This document shows positions 27,340 through 36,865 of a DNA stretch of 64,000 nt, piece by piece. Both the position numbers and the translations under genes were made by a program. Source of the stretch: Aureispira sp. CCB-E (GTDB lineage Bacteria; Bacteroidota; Bacteroidia; Chitinophagales; Saprospiraceae). Numbering within the stretch: position 1 is the stretch's first letter; the number at the start of each line of letters is the position of its first letter. The notes under the pieces are model-generated. The model worked only from the letters and a program-made list of their open reading frames with translations, had not been told where the DNA came from and searched no databases. The stretch spans positions 3,906,001 to 3,970,000 of the forward strand of contig NZ_CP133671.1 in the NCBI RefSeq assembly GCF_031326345.1. The letters are read 5' to 3'.

Positions 27340-27666
27340 ATGAAATATTTAGCCCTATTCGTTGTCCTTTTGTGTATCAATCAAACCGTCTCCGCGCAAG
27401 CCTACATTGCCCAAGTAGATTCTACCATAAAGGCAAAAGAATCTTGTCGCATGATAGATTTAAATTTGCCTTTTATTGGAATTGTAAGAATTGAGCCTGT
27501 TTCTTCTGCTTTTGCACAAGCTACCATTCCTTTTCAGATTCCTGTTTCCAAAAAGGAAATAGATAGCTTGCCATTGACAACAGCAGACACTTGTCTTTCG
27601 TCTGATTGTTTAGAATTAAAGAAAAATATCTGGATAGGTGTGGATTCTTTAGAGGTAGATGGGTAG
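27340..27666 (+). CDS. Small secreted hypothetical protein
   Basis: The 108-residue protein is not recognised. It starts with a clear signal peptide (LALFVVLLCINQ, ending VSAQ). The mature part of about 90 residues has three cysteines (SCRM, DTCLS, SDCLE) and no membrane segment. Its stop codon lies 8 bp from the convergent stop of the old yellow enzyme gene. Coding is supported by the good signal peptide and codon use like its neighbours. Confidence 0.65.
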   Translation: MKYLALFVVLLCINQTVSAQAYIAQVDSTIKAKESCRMIDLNLPFIGIVRIEPVSSAFAQATIPFQIPVSKKEIDSLPLTTADTCLSSDCLELKKNIWIGVDSLEVDG

Positions 27667-27673
27667 TGAAATA

Positions 27674-28792
27674 CTAAGGAAGTTTGGGATAATCGGTATA
27701 TCCTTTGGCACCTCCGCCACCAAAAAGCGTGTGGGTATCCGTAATTTGATTCATCCTTGCACCAACTTTGACTCGTTCAGGAAAATCGGGATTGCTTATA
27801 AACGCTCTGCCAAAACCAATCAAATCAACTAAGTTTTGTTGAATTAAATCGTTGCCAGTTTGAGGCGTTTTATTTCCTGTTGCTATAATGGTGTGTTTGA
27901 ACCGTTGTCTTAACGCTTCTCTAAAAGCGATCGGTATATTGGGCGCATCGTCCCAATCTGCTTCACACAGATGCAAATAGGCTACTTCAATATCGTTTAA
28001 AGCACTTGCTGCAAGCATAATGGTATCCATAATTTCAGGATCATCCATGTCTTTAAATTTTATAAATGGAGAAAGGCGAATACCTGTTTTTTCTGCTCCG
28101 ATTGCTTTAACAACAGCTTGAGTAACTTCTATCAAAAAACGGAGGCGGTTCTCTTTAGAACCTCCATATTGATCGTTTCTATGATTGGTATTACTTCTCA
28201 GAAATTGATCAATTAAGTAGCCATTGGCACCATGAATTTCAACCCCATCAAATCCTGCTTCAATAGCATTTTTTGCTCCATACTTAAACTCTTGAATAAC
28301 TTGTTGAATGTCATCGGTTGTCATTGCTTTAGGCTGCTCAACAGGAATAAAGGTAGCATCGCCATTGGGTGCTCCATCAAAAATATAAACATTGGTATCT
28401 TTTGCAATGATAGGAGAAGGAGCGATGGGTTGCAAGCCATTGACTTGAGCACTAGATACTCTGCCAACATGCCAAAGTTGTAAGAAAATTTTACTCCCTT
28501 GAGCATGAACTTTCTGAGTAATCTTTTTCCAACCTTCTATTTGCGCTTTGGTAAAAATACCAGGAGTTCGAGCATAGCCCATGCCTTGTTTGGATATTTG
28601 GGTTGCTTCTGTAATGATAAGCCCAGCAGATGCTCTTTGTTCGTAATAAGCAGCCATAAGGTCATTGGGAACAGCCCCTTTTTCGTTTGCTCTAGAACGT
28701 GTCATAGGAGCCATCACAAATCTATTGGTTAGAGGAATAGTTCCCATTGCAAATGGTTCAAAAAGTGCTGTAGATTTTCGTATTGACTTCAT
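27674..28792 (-). CDS. Old yellow enzyme family alkene reductase (NemA-like)
   Basis: The 372-residue protein is an FMN-dependent NAD(P)H oxidoreductase. Features are the N-terminal PLTNRFVMAPMTRSRA, the FMN-contacting IITEATQISKQGMGY, FLQLWHVGRVSS, the active-site-type FDGVEIHGANGYLIDQFLRS, and GFGRAFISNPDFPERV near the C-terminus. Such enzymes reduce activated C=C bonds, nitrate esters or quinones, and the physiological substrate is usually unknown. Its ATG overlaps the stop of the deacetylase gene (TAATG), so translation is probably coupled. Confidence 0.92.
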   Translation of the reverse strand: MKSIRKSTALFEPFAMGTIPLTNRFVMAPMTRSRANEKGAVPNDLMAAYYEQRASAGLIITEATQISKQGMGYARTPGIFTKAQIEGWKKITQKVHAQGSKIFLQLWHVGRVSSAQVNGLQPIAPSPIIAKDTNVYIFDGAPNGDATFIPVEQPKAMTTDDIQQVIQEFKYGAKNAIEAGFDGVEIHGANGYLIDQFLRSNTNHRNDQYGGSKENRLRFLIEVTQAVVKAIGAEKTGIRLSPFIKFKDMDDPEIMDTIMLAASALNDIEVAYLHLCEADWDDAPNIPIAFREALRQRFKHTIIATGNKTPQTGNDLIQQNLVDLIGFGRAFISNPDFPERVKVGARMNQITDTHTLFGGGGAKGYTDYPKLP

Positions 28793-29754
28793 TATCTATT
28801 ATATTTTAGTTCAGAATCATCTAATAATGTTTTAGGGTCTTCTTTTACCATGCGGGCGATTTCATCTTTGCGCATGAATACGACACCACTATGAGTTTTG
28901 GCATATTCAATAAATTCATCCACAACATTGACAATGGAGGGAGCTCCTCCAATTCTATCGTGTAGGCTTATGCTCATCATTCGTCGCTGATGTTTGCCTT
29001 CTTTATACAATTGGTTGAATTCTGCTTTTAGTTGTGCCAAAAATTGCTCTGGACTCCAATTTTTACCCGATATATTGACAATATCATTATTCCTTAGGGT
29101 ATAAGGCATAACCACAAATTTTTCTCCACGTACATTGGTAATAAATGGTTCGTCTCTGCTTAAATCATCTATATGGTATAGAAAACCAAGTTCTTGTAAG
29201 ATCTTTAAGGTATTAGGGCTTCTTCTAAGCCAGTTGCAGTTATAACCAATTCCCCTTTGTCCTGTGATGCTCTCTACGGTATCAATTCCTTTTTTTATAA
29301 ATTCCAGTTCTTCTTCATAACTCAAATTCCATTGATCATCCCAAGCAATGCCATGGGCTGCAATTTCATGCCCACCATTAGCAATAGCTTTTGCTACATC
29401 AGGATATTTTATAGCTGCCTCCCCAACTACGTGAGAAGTAACCTTGATATCGTGTTTTTTCCAAAGTTTTAACATCCGATAGATGCCCTCTTTAGCTCCA
29501 TATCTAAACCAACTTTCGGCAGGTAGGTCTACGGTGTTTGGAGGGAGAGGATTTCCCGAAAATGGGCTTTCGGCTCCCATAGGTTGTCCTCCTGTTTCAA
29601 ATTGCATCGAAAAAGAAACAACTAATTGTGCTTGATTGGGCCAGTATTGAGTTGTCGTGTTTGTTGGTGTCGTGTTTGTTTTTTCTTTTGAACAACTGCT
29701 ATTTATAATTATCAATAGAATTATAATAAAAGAGTGTTTCCAATGGTACTGCAT
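28792..29754 (-). CDS. Polysaccharide deacetylase family lipoprotein (PuuE-like)
   Basis: The 320-residue protein begins with a lipoprotein signal (IINSSC). The NodB-homology domain has GGHEIAAHGIAWDDQW, which supplies metal-binding His residues, an atypical N-terminal SFSMQFETGG where an Asp-rich motif would be expected, and SISLHDRIGG near the end. The layout, with HEIAAHG and a long C-terminal half, resembles PuuE/allantoinase-type members more than chitin deacetylases. The substrate is unknown. It is the first gene of a two-gene operon with the old yellow enzyme and is divergent from an AraC regulator. Confidence 0.85.
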   Translation of the reverse strand: MQYHWKHSFIIILLIIINSSCSKEKTNTTPTNTTTQYWPNQAQLVVSFSMQFETGGQPMGAESPFSGNPLPPNTVDLPAESWFRYGAKEGIYRMLKLWKKHDIKVTSHVVGEAAIKYPDVAKAIANGGHEIAAHGIAWDDQWNLSYEEELEFIKKGIDTVESITGQRGIGYNCNWLRRSPNTLKILQELGFLYHIDDLSRDEPFITNVRGEKFVVMPYTLRNNDIVNISGKNWSPEQFLAQLKAEFNQLYKEGKHQRRMMSISLHDRIGGAPSIVNVVDEFIEYAKTHSGVVFMRKDEIARMVKEDPKTLLDDSELKYNR

Positions 29755-29835
29755 AAGAGTAATTTTAGTTGATTTAAGTATTAATAGCTCAAATTTCAGC
29801 GAAAATATTATTTTTTATTTTGTAAAAAAACATGC

Positions 29836-29843
29836 TATTTTTG
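29836..29843 (+). promoter_or_regulatory. Candidate -7 box (TATTTTTG) for the AraC gene
   Basis: This is an exact TAnnTTTG match 19 nt upstream of the ATG at 29863, in the 108-bp space between the divergent deacetylase and AraC genes. A TTG at 29820-29822 is closer than usual, so the -33 element is uncertain. Confidence 0.45.
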
Positions 29844-29862
29844 TAAAAAACTATCTTTGAGT

Positions 29863-30714
29863 ATGGCAAAGCGATTTTACACTAGGTATGCACTAAATAT
29901 ATTTACTCTTGAGTTAGACGCATGGAAATTCCCCATGCACACACATAATTTTTATGAGTTAATCTTTATCAAAAAAGGTAAAGGAAAACAATCTATGAAT
30001 GGTGTGCTATTTCCTTACAAAGAGGGAGATATATTTTTCTTATCTCCAAAGGATGAGCATTTGTTTGAAATTGTAGAAAAAACTACGTTTGAATTTATTC
30101 AATTTACAGAACAGTTATTCTTAGAGCAAGTGAACAAAGAGGAAAAAGGAATATGGGAAAAAACGATTGAGCAAGTTTTATATAGTCCGAATGTAATTCC
30201 GCAAGATATTATATGTATTGAGAACGATCGAGTAAAGCTATTTCAACTGCTTGCTTTACTAAAGGAAGAGTATGCTACCAAAAGAATGTATACCTATCAA
30301 ATTTTGAGAGGAATTTTTCAGTCTATGATGTTAATCATTGTACGCAATTTACATGTAAAAAATCCATCATCAGAACAAGCTGTTTTTAAAGAGGAGGAAA
30401 AAATAAATAAGATATTGTCGCATATAAGACAGCATATTATGGAAAAAGAAAAAATAAGCCTTAAAGCGATTGCCGACAAGTTTTTTATATCAGAAAACTA
30501 TATTAGTATTTTTATAAAAAAACATACCCAATTTTCGATCAAGCAGCTAATCATAGAAACCCGACTCAAGACGGCAGAAAGCTTATTACAACAGAGCAGC
30601 TATACAATATCTGAAATTGCAGAGCAGCTAGGATTTACAGATGCCGCACATTTTAGTAATACATTTAAGAAACACAAAGGTTGTAGACCCTCTGCGTTTA
30701 GAAAGAAAAATTAG
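29863..30714 (+). CDS. AraC family transcriptional regulator
   Basis: Starting at the ATG at 29863 the protein has 283 residues; a TTG two codons earlier is also possible. The N-terminal half is a cupin-type sensing domain (WKFPMHTHNFYELIFIKKG, FPYKEGDIFFLSPKDEH). The C-terminal 95 residues hold the two helix-turn-helix units of AraC proteins, ISLKAIADKFFISENYISI and YTISEIAEQLGFTDAAHFSN, ending in the typical FKKHKGCRPSAFR. It is divergent from the deacetylase/old yellow enzyme operon and is the natural candidate regulator of that operon. The ligand is unknown. Confidence 0.9.
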   Translation: MAKRFYTRYALNIFTLELDAWKFPMHTHNFYELIFIKKGKGKQSMNGVLFPYKEGDIFFLSPKDEHLFEIVEKTTFEFIQFTEQLFLEQVNKEEKGIWEKTIEQVLYSPNVIPQDIICIENDRVKLFQLLALLKEEYATKRMYTYQILRGIFQSMMLIIVRNLHVKNPSSEQAVFKEEEKINKILSHIRQHIMEKEKISLKAIADKFFISENYISIFIKKHTQFSIKQLIIETRLKTAESLLQQSSYTISEIAEQLGFTDAAHFSNTFKKHKGCRPSAFRKKN

Positions 30715-30737
30715 GGTTCTAGAAATAGGAATGCACC

Positions 30738-31676
30738 TTAAAAATACTTAGAATATAGTTGGTTGCCCAATTGTATGATTTCATCTTTTTTAGCTAGAGC
30801 ATGAAGCCAATTATTAGGAAAACCATCTGTTAAGTGAAGCCCTGCTAAACCGCCTGCTATGGCTGCTGTTGTATCGGAATCATCTCCTAAGTTAACCGCT
30901 TTTAATACAATATCTGAATAGGAATCCTCTTTTAGCCAACACCAAATGGCTGCTTCCAAAGAATGAACTACATAGCCACTACTATAAATTTCGTTTTCGG
31001 GAATATCTTCGATTAAATAATCTAAAACTCTTTTTAGATGAAGACTTTCTTTTTCTAACTCATAGCTATTTTTACAAAATTCATTGACATTATAAACCGC
31101 TTCATAATAGGCTTCTCGCTTATTTTCGGTTGTTAAGAGCTGAAGGCATATTTCAATATAAAGAAAAGAACATAAGGTGGAACGTAGATGCGCATGAGTG
31201 ATTCCTGTTACCTCTTTTACAATGTTGAATCGATATTTAATATCATAATCTTTAAGATAAAACGCAAGAGGGACGATGCGCATTAAGCCACCATTTCCAT
31301 TATCATTCTCTTGAGTACTACCTGCATTTAAAGGAGATACTCCTTGGATTAGTTTTTCAATCGCTTTTGATGTAGCATGACCGACATCGAAGACTTGGTT
31401 GTTAGGTGTCCAGTGTGCATTTTGAAGCCATTTAATAAAGGATTGGGCTATGTTTTGTAAGTCATAACCATTGCAAAGGCTTTCTGCTAAGCAAAAGGTT
31501 AAAGAACTATCGTCAGACCATGTACCTTTAGGTTGTTTGTGAGTGCCAAAACCAGTCATGTCTAGAACGGGATGCTTCTTTAAAAAATTTCTAGAAACCA
31601 ATTCAACAGGAACACCTAGAGCATCTCCAATCGCTACTCCCAAAAGGCTGTTTGTTACAAAATTATATTGAGTCAT
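30738..31676 (-). CDS. ADP-ribosylglycohydrolase family protein
   Basis: The 312-residue protein matches the DraG/ARH family, which removes ADP-ribose from proteins or other targets using a dinuclear magnesium site. Metal-binding motifs are GVAIGDALGVPVELV, GTWSDDSSLTFCLAE and NLGDDSDTTAAIAGGLAG; the central DNGNGGLMRIVPLAFYL and ITHAHLRS are also typical. It is cytoplasmic. No toxin or ADP-ribosyltransferase gene is next to it, so a housekeeping role in reversing ADP-ribosylation is only an inference. Confidence 0.9.
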   Translation of the reverse strand: MTQYNFVTNSLLGVAIGDALGVPVELVSRNFLKKHPVLDMTGFGTHKQPKGTWSDDSSLTFCLAESLCNGYDLQNIAQSFIKWLQNAHWTPNNQVFDVGHATSKAIEKLIQGVSPLNAGSTQENDNGNGGLMRIVPLAFYLKDYDIKYRFNIVKEVTGITHAHLRSTLCSFLYIEICLQLLTTENKREAYYEAVYNVNEFCKNSYELEKESLHLKRVLDYLIEDIPENEIYSSGYVVHSLEAAIWCWLKEDSYSDIVLKAVNLGDDSDTTAAIAGGLAGLHLTDGFPNNWLHALAKKDEIIQLGNQLYSKYF

Positions 31677-31733
31677 GAGTTTTATGAGTTTAGCAAGTAC
31701 TACAGTTTATAGCAACGAACTATGTTATTGATT

Positions 31734-32504
31734 TTAACCAAAAGTATCTTTTTCTAAGACTCCAATTCCAAACAATGCAAAGTCATACTTTACAGGATCG
31801 TCCTTATCAAAAACTCTTAGGTTATCCGTAAGTTCCAAGGTTGTTTTCCAATCGGTTTGCTTGCGTTGGATAAGATTGTAGCGACGACCAATTCGATCAA
31901 CATGTACATCTAAAGGCATTAATAATTGACTGGGAGAAATTTCTTTCCAAAGCCCAAAGTCAACTCCTTTGTCATCTTGTCGAACCATCCATCTCAAAAA
32001 CATGCACAAACGCTTACAAGTAGATTTTCGTTTAGGAGTTGCGATGTGTTTTCTAGTACGTTGGGGTGCATCTGGCAACGAAAAAAATAGATCGTGAAAA
32101 CCAATTAAGGCTTTTTCTATGGTGGTATCTTCTTCGGTAAGATGTTGACTAAAAGCCGTTTCTAAAGAAGTGTTTTTTTGATAAAACTGTTGTAAGAATT
32201 CCAAAAAATAAAGCGTATCTAAAGGTTGAAAGGTACGGTGTTTAAAATTTAAAAACTTTTCTCGATCTTTCTCCTCGTGATTGACTATAAAGTCATAAGG
32301 AGCACCATCCATTAGGTCGATTAATTTTCGACCACTGTTGATAATCATAGTCCGTTTTCCCCAAGCCAACATAGCTACCCAAAAACCAATGATTTCTATG
32401 TCTTGCAACTGACTAAATTGGTGAGGAAGGCTGATGGGATCGTCTTCAATAAATTTAGGACAATTAAAAAGAGCCACTTTTTCGTCCAAAAGTTCTTTGA
32501 GCAT
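31734..32504 (-). CDS. TIGR02757 (DUF2400) family protein
   Basis: The 256-residue protein matches a conserved bacterial family of unknown function: IEIIGFWVAMLAWGKRTMI, FKHRTFQPLDTLYFLEFLQ, the basic RKHIATPKRKSTCKRLCMF stretch and MLMR-like FLRWMVRQDDKGVDFGLW, with PLDVHVDRIGRRY near the end. The Lys/Arg-rich centre and helical profile resemble HhH-type DNA glycosylase relatives, but this is only a fold-level suspicion. It lies 57 bp upstream of the ADP-ribosylglycohydrolase gene on the same strand and may be cotranscribed with it. Confidence 0.85.
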   Translation of the reverse strand: MLKELLDEKVALFNCPKFIEDDPISLPHQFSQLQDIEIIGFWVAMLAWGKRTMIINSGRKLIDLMDGAPYDFIVNHEEKDREKFLNFKHRTFQPLDTLYFLEFLQQFYQKNTSLETAFSQHLTEEDTTIEKALIGFHDLFFSLPDAPQRTRKHIATPKRKSTCKRLCMFLRWMVRQDDKGVDFGLWKEISPSQLLMPLDVHVDRIGRRYNLIQRKQTDWKTTLELTDNLRVFDKDDPVKYDFALFGIGVLEKDTFG

Positions 32505-32615
32505 TGTTTTATTATGAAGTTTTGTTAAAATTACTGCTTATTCAGACCACATAACAGGAGCGTAGAGGACTGCTATTGATTGACATTAATAAAAATAGAG
32601 TAAGGCAAATAAGCA

Positions 32616-32648
32616 AATAGCGACAAAGTATAGTGCCTTGTCGCTATT
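32616..32648 (-). terminator. Hairpin downstream of the YebC-family gene
   Basis: Perfect 11-bp arms aatagcgacaa (32616-32626) and ttgtcgctatt (32638-32648) enclose an 11-nt loop. It lies 30 nt beyond the stop codon at 32678. The tail on the minus strand is only moderately T-rich. Confidence 0.6.
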
Positions 32649-32677
32649 GGTCAATATTAAAAGATATTGAAAAAGTC

Positions 32678-33385
32678 TTAAGCCATTCCGTGGAAAACTT
32701 TTTGTACGTCCTCATCATCTTCAAAACGTTCAATCAGACTTTCGATGTCTTGTTTTTCTTCTTCGCTTAACTCTTTTGTAACCTGAGGAAAACGTTGTAA
32801 AGAAGCTTCTTCTACTTCAATTCCTAAGTTTTCTAGCGTCATTTGCATGGTTCCAAAGTCCTCATAAGCGGTGTAAACGTAAGCTTTTCCATCTGAAATA
32901 TCAATTTCATCAGCACCCCCGTCAATTAGTTCTAGCTCTAACTCGTCCATGTCACGATCTCCTAAGTCAAAGATGAATTCACCTTTGCGATCAAACATAA
33001 AACTTACAGAACCACTTGTTCCCAAAGAGCCTTTTTCTTTGGAGAAATAAAAGCGGACATTAGCGACTGTACGAGTGGTGTTGTTGGTCAAACACTCGAC
33101 GATAAATGGAATACCGTGAGGACCATAGCCTTCATAGACCACTTCTTCTAAATTCTCTGCGTCTTTAGAAGATGCCCTTTGAATCGCAGCATCTACATTT
33201 TTTTTAGGCATATTGGCTACTTTGGCATTTTGAATAGCCAAACGTAGTTTTGGGTTACTGTCTGGATCTGGACCACTTTCTTTTACTGCCAAGGCAATTT
33301 CGCGACCAATTTTAGTGAATACTTTTGCCATTTGTCCCCAACGCTTCATTTTGCGTGCTTTGCGATATTCAAACGCTCTTCCCAT
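32678..33385 (-). CDS. YebC/PmpR family protein
   Basis: The 235-residue protein has the full YebC architecture: WGQMAKVFTKIGREIALAV at the start, NPKLRLAIQNAKVANMPKKN, EVVYEGYGPHGIPFIVECLT and NRTVANVR-like TTRTVANVRFYFSKEKG. YebC proteins were annotated as transcriptional regulators; more recent work on the family connects members to relief of ribosome stalling at proline runs. The N-terminus MGRAFEYRKARKMKRWGQ is that of the eukaryote/Bacteroidota variant. It appears monocistronic and cytoplasmic. Confidence 0.92.
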   Translation of the reverse strand: MGRAFEYRKARKMKRWGQMAKVFTKIGREIALAVKESGPDPDSNPKLRLAIQNAKVANMPKKNVDAAIQRASSKDAENLEEVVYEGYGPHGIPFIVECLTNNTTRTVANVRFYFSKEKGSLGTSGSVSFMFDRKGEFIFDLGDRDMDELELELIDGGADEIDISDGKAYVYTAYEDFGTMQMTLENLGIEVEEASLQRFPQVTKELSEEEKQDIESLIERFEDDEDVQKVFHGMA

Positions 33386-33552
33386 ATGTTCTTACTTTAT
33401 TTTTGTCCTAGAGAATACTCATGGATATTATGTGATGTCATTTGTATAATAGTCGTTTCAAGGACTATTCATATTATTTCGGTCTCAAATATACTTAATA
33501 GAATTCATAAAACCAATTTGTAATAATATCTTCTAATCGCTATAAAATAATA

Positions 33553-33652
33553 CTTTATTGATTAGCTGCGCCGCTACTGCGTGGTATTTCGTGAGATCGC
33601 TTTGCTTCATTAGCTTTGTTACGTAGGCTTGCACAACTCGGTTTGTTGTTAC
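33553..33652. repeat. Degenerate copy of the dispersed intergenic repeat
   Basis: Blocks ttattgattagctgcgccgc, tactgcgtggt and cgtgagatcgc match the copies at 8356, 24252 and 27267; acaactcggtttgttgttac also echoes 8356. The terminal inverted repeats have decayed. It lies in the 324-bp gap between the YebC-family gene and the CHAT gene; the rest of that gap shows no features. Confidence 0.5.
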
Positions 33653-33709
33653 TATGCAATTTCAAGGGAATGATAAAAAGCAATTGTCTAAATTTTGTCC
33701 TATTGAGCG

Positions 33710-36709
33710 TTATTGTTCTCGTTTTATACGCCAAATAAAGAATAAAGCAAATAAGACCCCGATGGTTCCTAATAACCACCATGGAAATCGTTTTGCCTGT
33801 AATGGAATGGGACTAGCATCTCCAAGCTGAATAAATGGAGCCCAAAAAGCAGGATGTTTTGTTACTCCTTGCGCTTGGTGAATATAGTCCAATTTAGCTT
33901 TTTGAAGTGCTGCTGCTTTGTCCATACCTTCTGCTAAATTTTTATAAAACGCACTCATAATGATAGAGGTGCTACCATCATTGACTTGCCAAAGAGAGAC
34001 CACCATTGAAGGCACACCAGCATACATAAAAGAACGGGCTAAAGATAGAATACCTTCTCCCTGTTTGAATTTTCCATAGCCTGTTTCACAAGCAGATAGG
34101 ACAACTAGTGCTGCATTTAGTTTCATTTGAGAAATTTCAAAAGCTTGTAAAAAATTATCTTCATCGGGATCTGCATCTTCAGTAAAGGCTAAGGAAGATA
34201 AAATCGGGTGCTTTTCATTTAAGATACCGTGCATTGCCAAGTGTAAGATGGCATAGTTGCTTGCTTCTGCTTTAAATGTTTTTTCGTTGGCAGCTGCACC
34301 ATAGTAATAACGTCCTTGTACAATAGGTTTTAGTGCTTCTAGCTCGTGACTAATAGCTTCCAATGGAGCCAAATTTTTTCTGAGCTTGCTCAACTCTACA
34401 CTTCGGTTCAAGTTATTTTTAGGAGGAAGGGCTGTATAGGTTGCACCCATCGCTAATATTTGAGAATTATGAAAAACCTTGGAAACATTTTTGGATAGTA
34501 AATTTGACGAATAAGCGTAGCTAATTTTATGACTTTGAAGCAAGAAAGTTAATTGATCAAGTGGCGAAGTTTGGTTGGGAACGACAGTTAAAAAAGCTTC
34601 AAAAGGCAAGTGCCCCAGTAACCCATCAGGTATAATAATCAAATGTTCTTTCTTGCCAGAGGGGGCTATTGCTGGTGCCACCAATTGACTATAAAACCAA
34701 TAGGCTAAGGTTTTGTATTCTTGCAAAGCAGCGTCTTTATTTTTTAGAATATATTGATAATTAGACAATACTTTTCTGAATTTTTTTACTTGATTTTTGA
34801 TCATCTGTTGAGTAATAGGCAAGGTGTTATAATAAACATTCTTATGATCTATAGAATAAATATAAACGTGTTCTTTGCCAATGAAATACTCAATAAGCAG
34901 TTCTGAGGAGTCCAGCTGTTTTTGTAGGTCTGAGATAGAAAATTTTTTAGAAACATACTTGTACTCATAGTAAGCAGGGTATTGCTCTTGTAGTTTAATT
35001 TTAAATTGATCAATTTTTGTTAAAATGCGATTGTAATCCTCTATTGCTTTTTGCTTTGAACGGGCAGTTGTCGCATTTATCTTTTTTGTTTTAGCAATTA
35101 ACAGCCCTTGTTCAAGAGCTTCTTCTTTTTGAATCAAAGAATCTGGTAAATTCCCAAATACTTTTGCTTCTTTGTTTTGCAATGCCTCTTGCAATAAAAC
35201 GTATTTATTATTTTCCAGAAAATCAAAAGCACTATTTTGGTAAACAAGATCCCCTGTTTTTTCATACAAGGCTTGCGAGATTAGAATTCCTAGTTCGGAT
35301 ATTTCTTGTATAGTAGATAGTAATTCTAATTTATCCCATTCTGTTGAAAATGAATTTTTGAGTCGATGTAGAATGAGTCGAGTAGCCAACTGCAAATTAT
35401 AAGCATGATGTAACAAATCAATATCTTTTTCTATTAAATAGCGTTCCCAATAACTCTTGCTAGCAATTTTTAATGATTTTAGAGCATAAGGCATCGTTGC
35501 AAAGGTTTGTTCTTGAGCCAGTTTTTGGATGTTCTCCAAAATATTGGGCGTAGCAATACTATCCATGCAATTGCTTCTAAAGCAGTCCAAAGCAATTGCT
35601 TGAACTTGTTGCCAATCTTTGATGCTTTCAAAAAATAAGTAAGCTTGCTCCATGTTATAAAATAAGTAAAGATTTTGGGGCAAAAAGTATTCTTTAGCCA
35701 AGTCAATGGCACGTAAGTGAAATGTTCGGGCTTTTTCATAATGCCCCTGAAAAGCATATAAATCTCCCATTCTTGAAATGGTAACGGGGTAGTTGGAGTA
35801 AGAGTCTTCGATAGTTGTCCGTTCTATTTCTTCAACTTGTAAATAGATATTCTCTGCTTCTTTATAACGTCCCAAATGAGCGTAGCAATCTGCTAAGTTA
35901 GCAAGTAAACTTGTGTTGAAATCTATGGGAATTTTTTTGCTGTCTATTAATTGTTTGAGGTATTCGAAATGAGGCAATGATTTTTTGTATCGACGAGTAA
36001 AAAAATAGAGCATACCAAAATCATTAACTAAAATATATCGATTAGGGTCACTTTCTTGGAGTGTATCTTTGGCTAGTTGGATGGCTTCTTTATATAGAGA
36101 TTCTGCTTGGTCGTAACGGTGCTGAATTTCTAGTACACGAGCCAAACTACGCAAAATCATAATATGGATGGTAGCATTTTCTTCTCCTGATTTGGGAACA
36201 AATTGCAGAGCATCTTTGTAAGAGCGAATGGCATACGTCATGGCACCAATCAATTCATAATAAGCCCCCAAACTATAACCAAGGTAAACATACTCTAAAT
36301 GGTGCTGATTGGCTTTAGCTGTAGTTAATGCTTCTTGATACCAAGTAACAACTTTTTCTTGTTGTCCTGATTGATACAGCATCATGGTATAATCCTCCAA
36401 GTTCCATACGTAAAGCATAGAGGCTTTTCCATGTATCGTCTCTATGAGAGCTAATAATGCCAAATAACTATGGTTAGCTGTTTTAAAGTCTCCTAGTGCT
36501 TGCGCGTGTTGAGCTCGATAATAGAGCACATCCATTAGGACACTATCTGGAGGGTTGAGATGTTGTAATTGTAGAGAAAGTTCTACCACTAATGAATGAT
36601 TATCTTGTGAACTTGCATCCTCTATTTTTACCAATAAGTTGTCGATGGGCGATTGTGCTAAGGAGTGACAATTTAGGACAAGAAATGCTAAGAGTATAAG
36701 TTGTCGCAT
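33710..36709 (-). CDS. TPR-repeat protein with C-terminal CHAT (caspase-like) protease domain
   Basis: The 999-residue protein has a signal peptide ending SLAQ, about nine tetratricopeptide repeats through residue 330 (for example YDQAESLYKEAIQLAKDTL), a helical linker and coiled coil to about 640, then a CHAT domain from about 680 to 960. The caspase-type dyad is present: His827 in LHLAMHGIL and Cys874 in VLSACETGYG, followed by FMYAGVPSMVVSLWQVND. A C-terminal membrane segment (WWLLGTIGVLFALFFIW) with a basic tail would anchor it with the protease outside the cytoplasm. Such TPR-CHAT proteins are common in Bacteroidota; targets are unknown. No gasdermin or other known CHAT partner is adjacent. 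Confidence 0.9.
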   Translation of the reverse strand: MRQLILLAFLVLNCHSLAQSPIDNLLVKIEDASSQDNHSLVVELSLQLQHLNPPDSVLMDVLYYRAQHAQALGDFKTANHSYLALLALIETIHGKASMLYVWNLEDYTMMLYQSGQQEKVVTWYQEALTTAKANQHHLEYVYLGYSLGAYYELIGAMTYAIRSYKDALQFVPKSGEENATIHIMILRSLARVLEIQHRYDQAESLYKEAIQLAKDTLQESDPNRYILVNDFGMLYFFTRRYKKSLPHFEYLKQLIDSKKIPIDFNTSLLANLADCYAHLGRYKEAENIYLQVEEIERTTIEDSYSNYPVTISRMGDLYAFQGHYEKARTFHLRAIDLAKEYFLPQNLYLFYNMEQAYLFFESIKDWQQVQAIALDCFRSNCMDSIATPNILENIQKLAQEQTFATMPYALKSLKIASKSYWERYLIEKDIDLLHHAYNLQLATRLILHRLKNSFSTEWDKLELLSTIQEISELGILISQALYEKTGDLVYQNSAFDFLENNKYVLLQEALQNKEAKVFGNLPDSLIQKEEALEQGLLIAKTKKINATTARSKQKAIEDYNRILTKIDQFKIKLQEQYPAYYEYKYVSKKFSISDLQKQLDSSELLIEYFIGKEHVYIYSIDHKNVYYNTLPITQQMIKNQVKKFRKVLSNYQYILKNKDAALQEYKTLAYWFYSQLVAPAIAPSGKKEHLIIIPDGLLGHLPFEAFLTVVPNQTSPLDQLTFLLQSHKISYAYSSNLLSKNVSKVFHNSQILAMGATYTALPPKNNLNRSVELSKLRKNLAPLEAISHELEALKPIVQGRYYYGAAANEKTFKAEASNYAILHLAMHGILNEKHPILSSLAFTEDADPDEDNFLQAFEISQMKLNAALVVLSACETGYGKFKQGEGILSLARSFMYAGVPSMVVSLWQVNDGSTSIIMSAFYKNLAEGMDKAAALQKAKLDYIHQAQGVTKHPAFWAPFIQLGDASPIPLQAKRFPWWLLGTIGVLFALFFIWRIKREQ

Positions 36710-36865
36710 AGTCGTTGTTTGGGACGATTGTAAAAATGAATAACGTATCTTGGATAGTCAGGAGTATTTTGAAAATACAAAAAAACTATTGAAAAGATGG
36801 ATTTTGTGGATTTTAAGTTGTGGATAGTAATTTATTGAAATTGAGACTAGTAATATTGCTAACTT

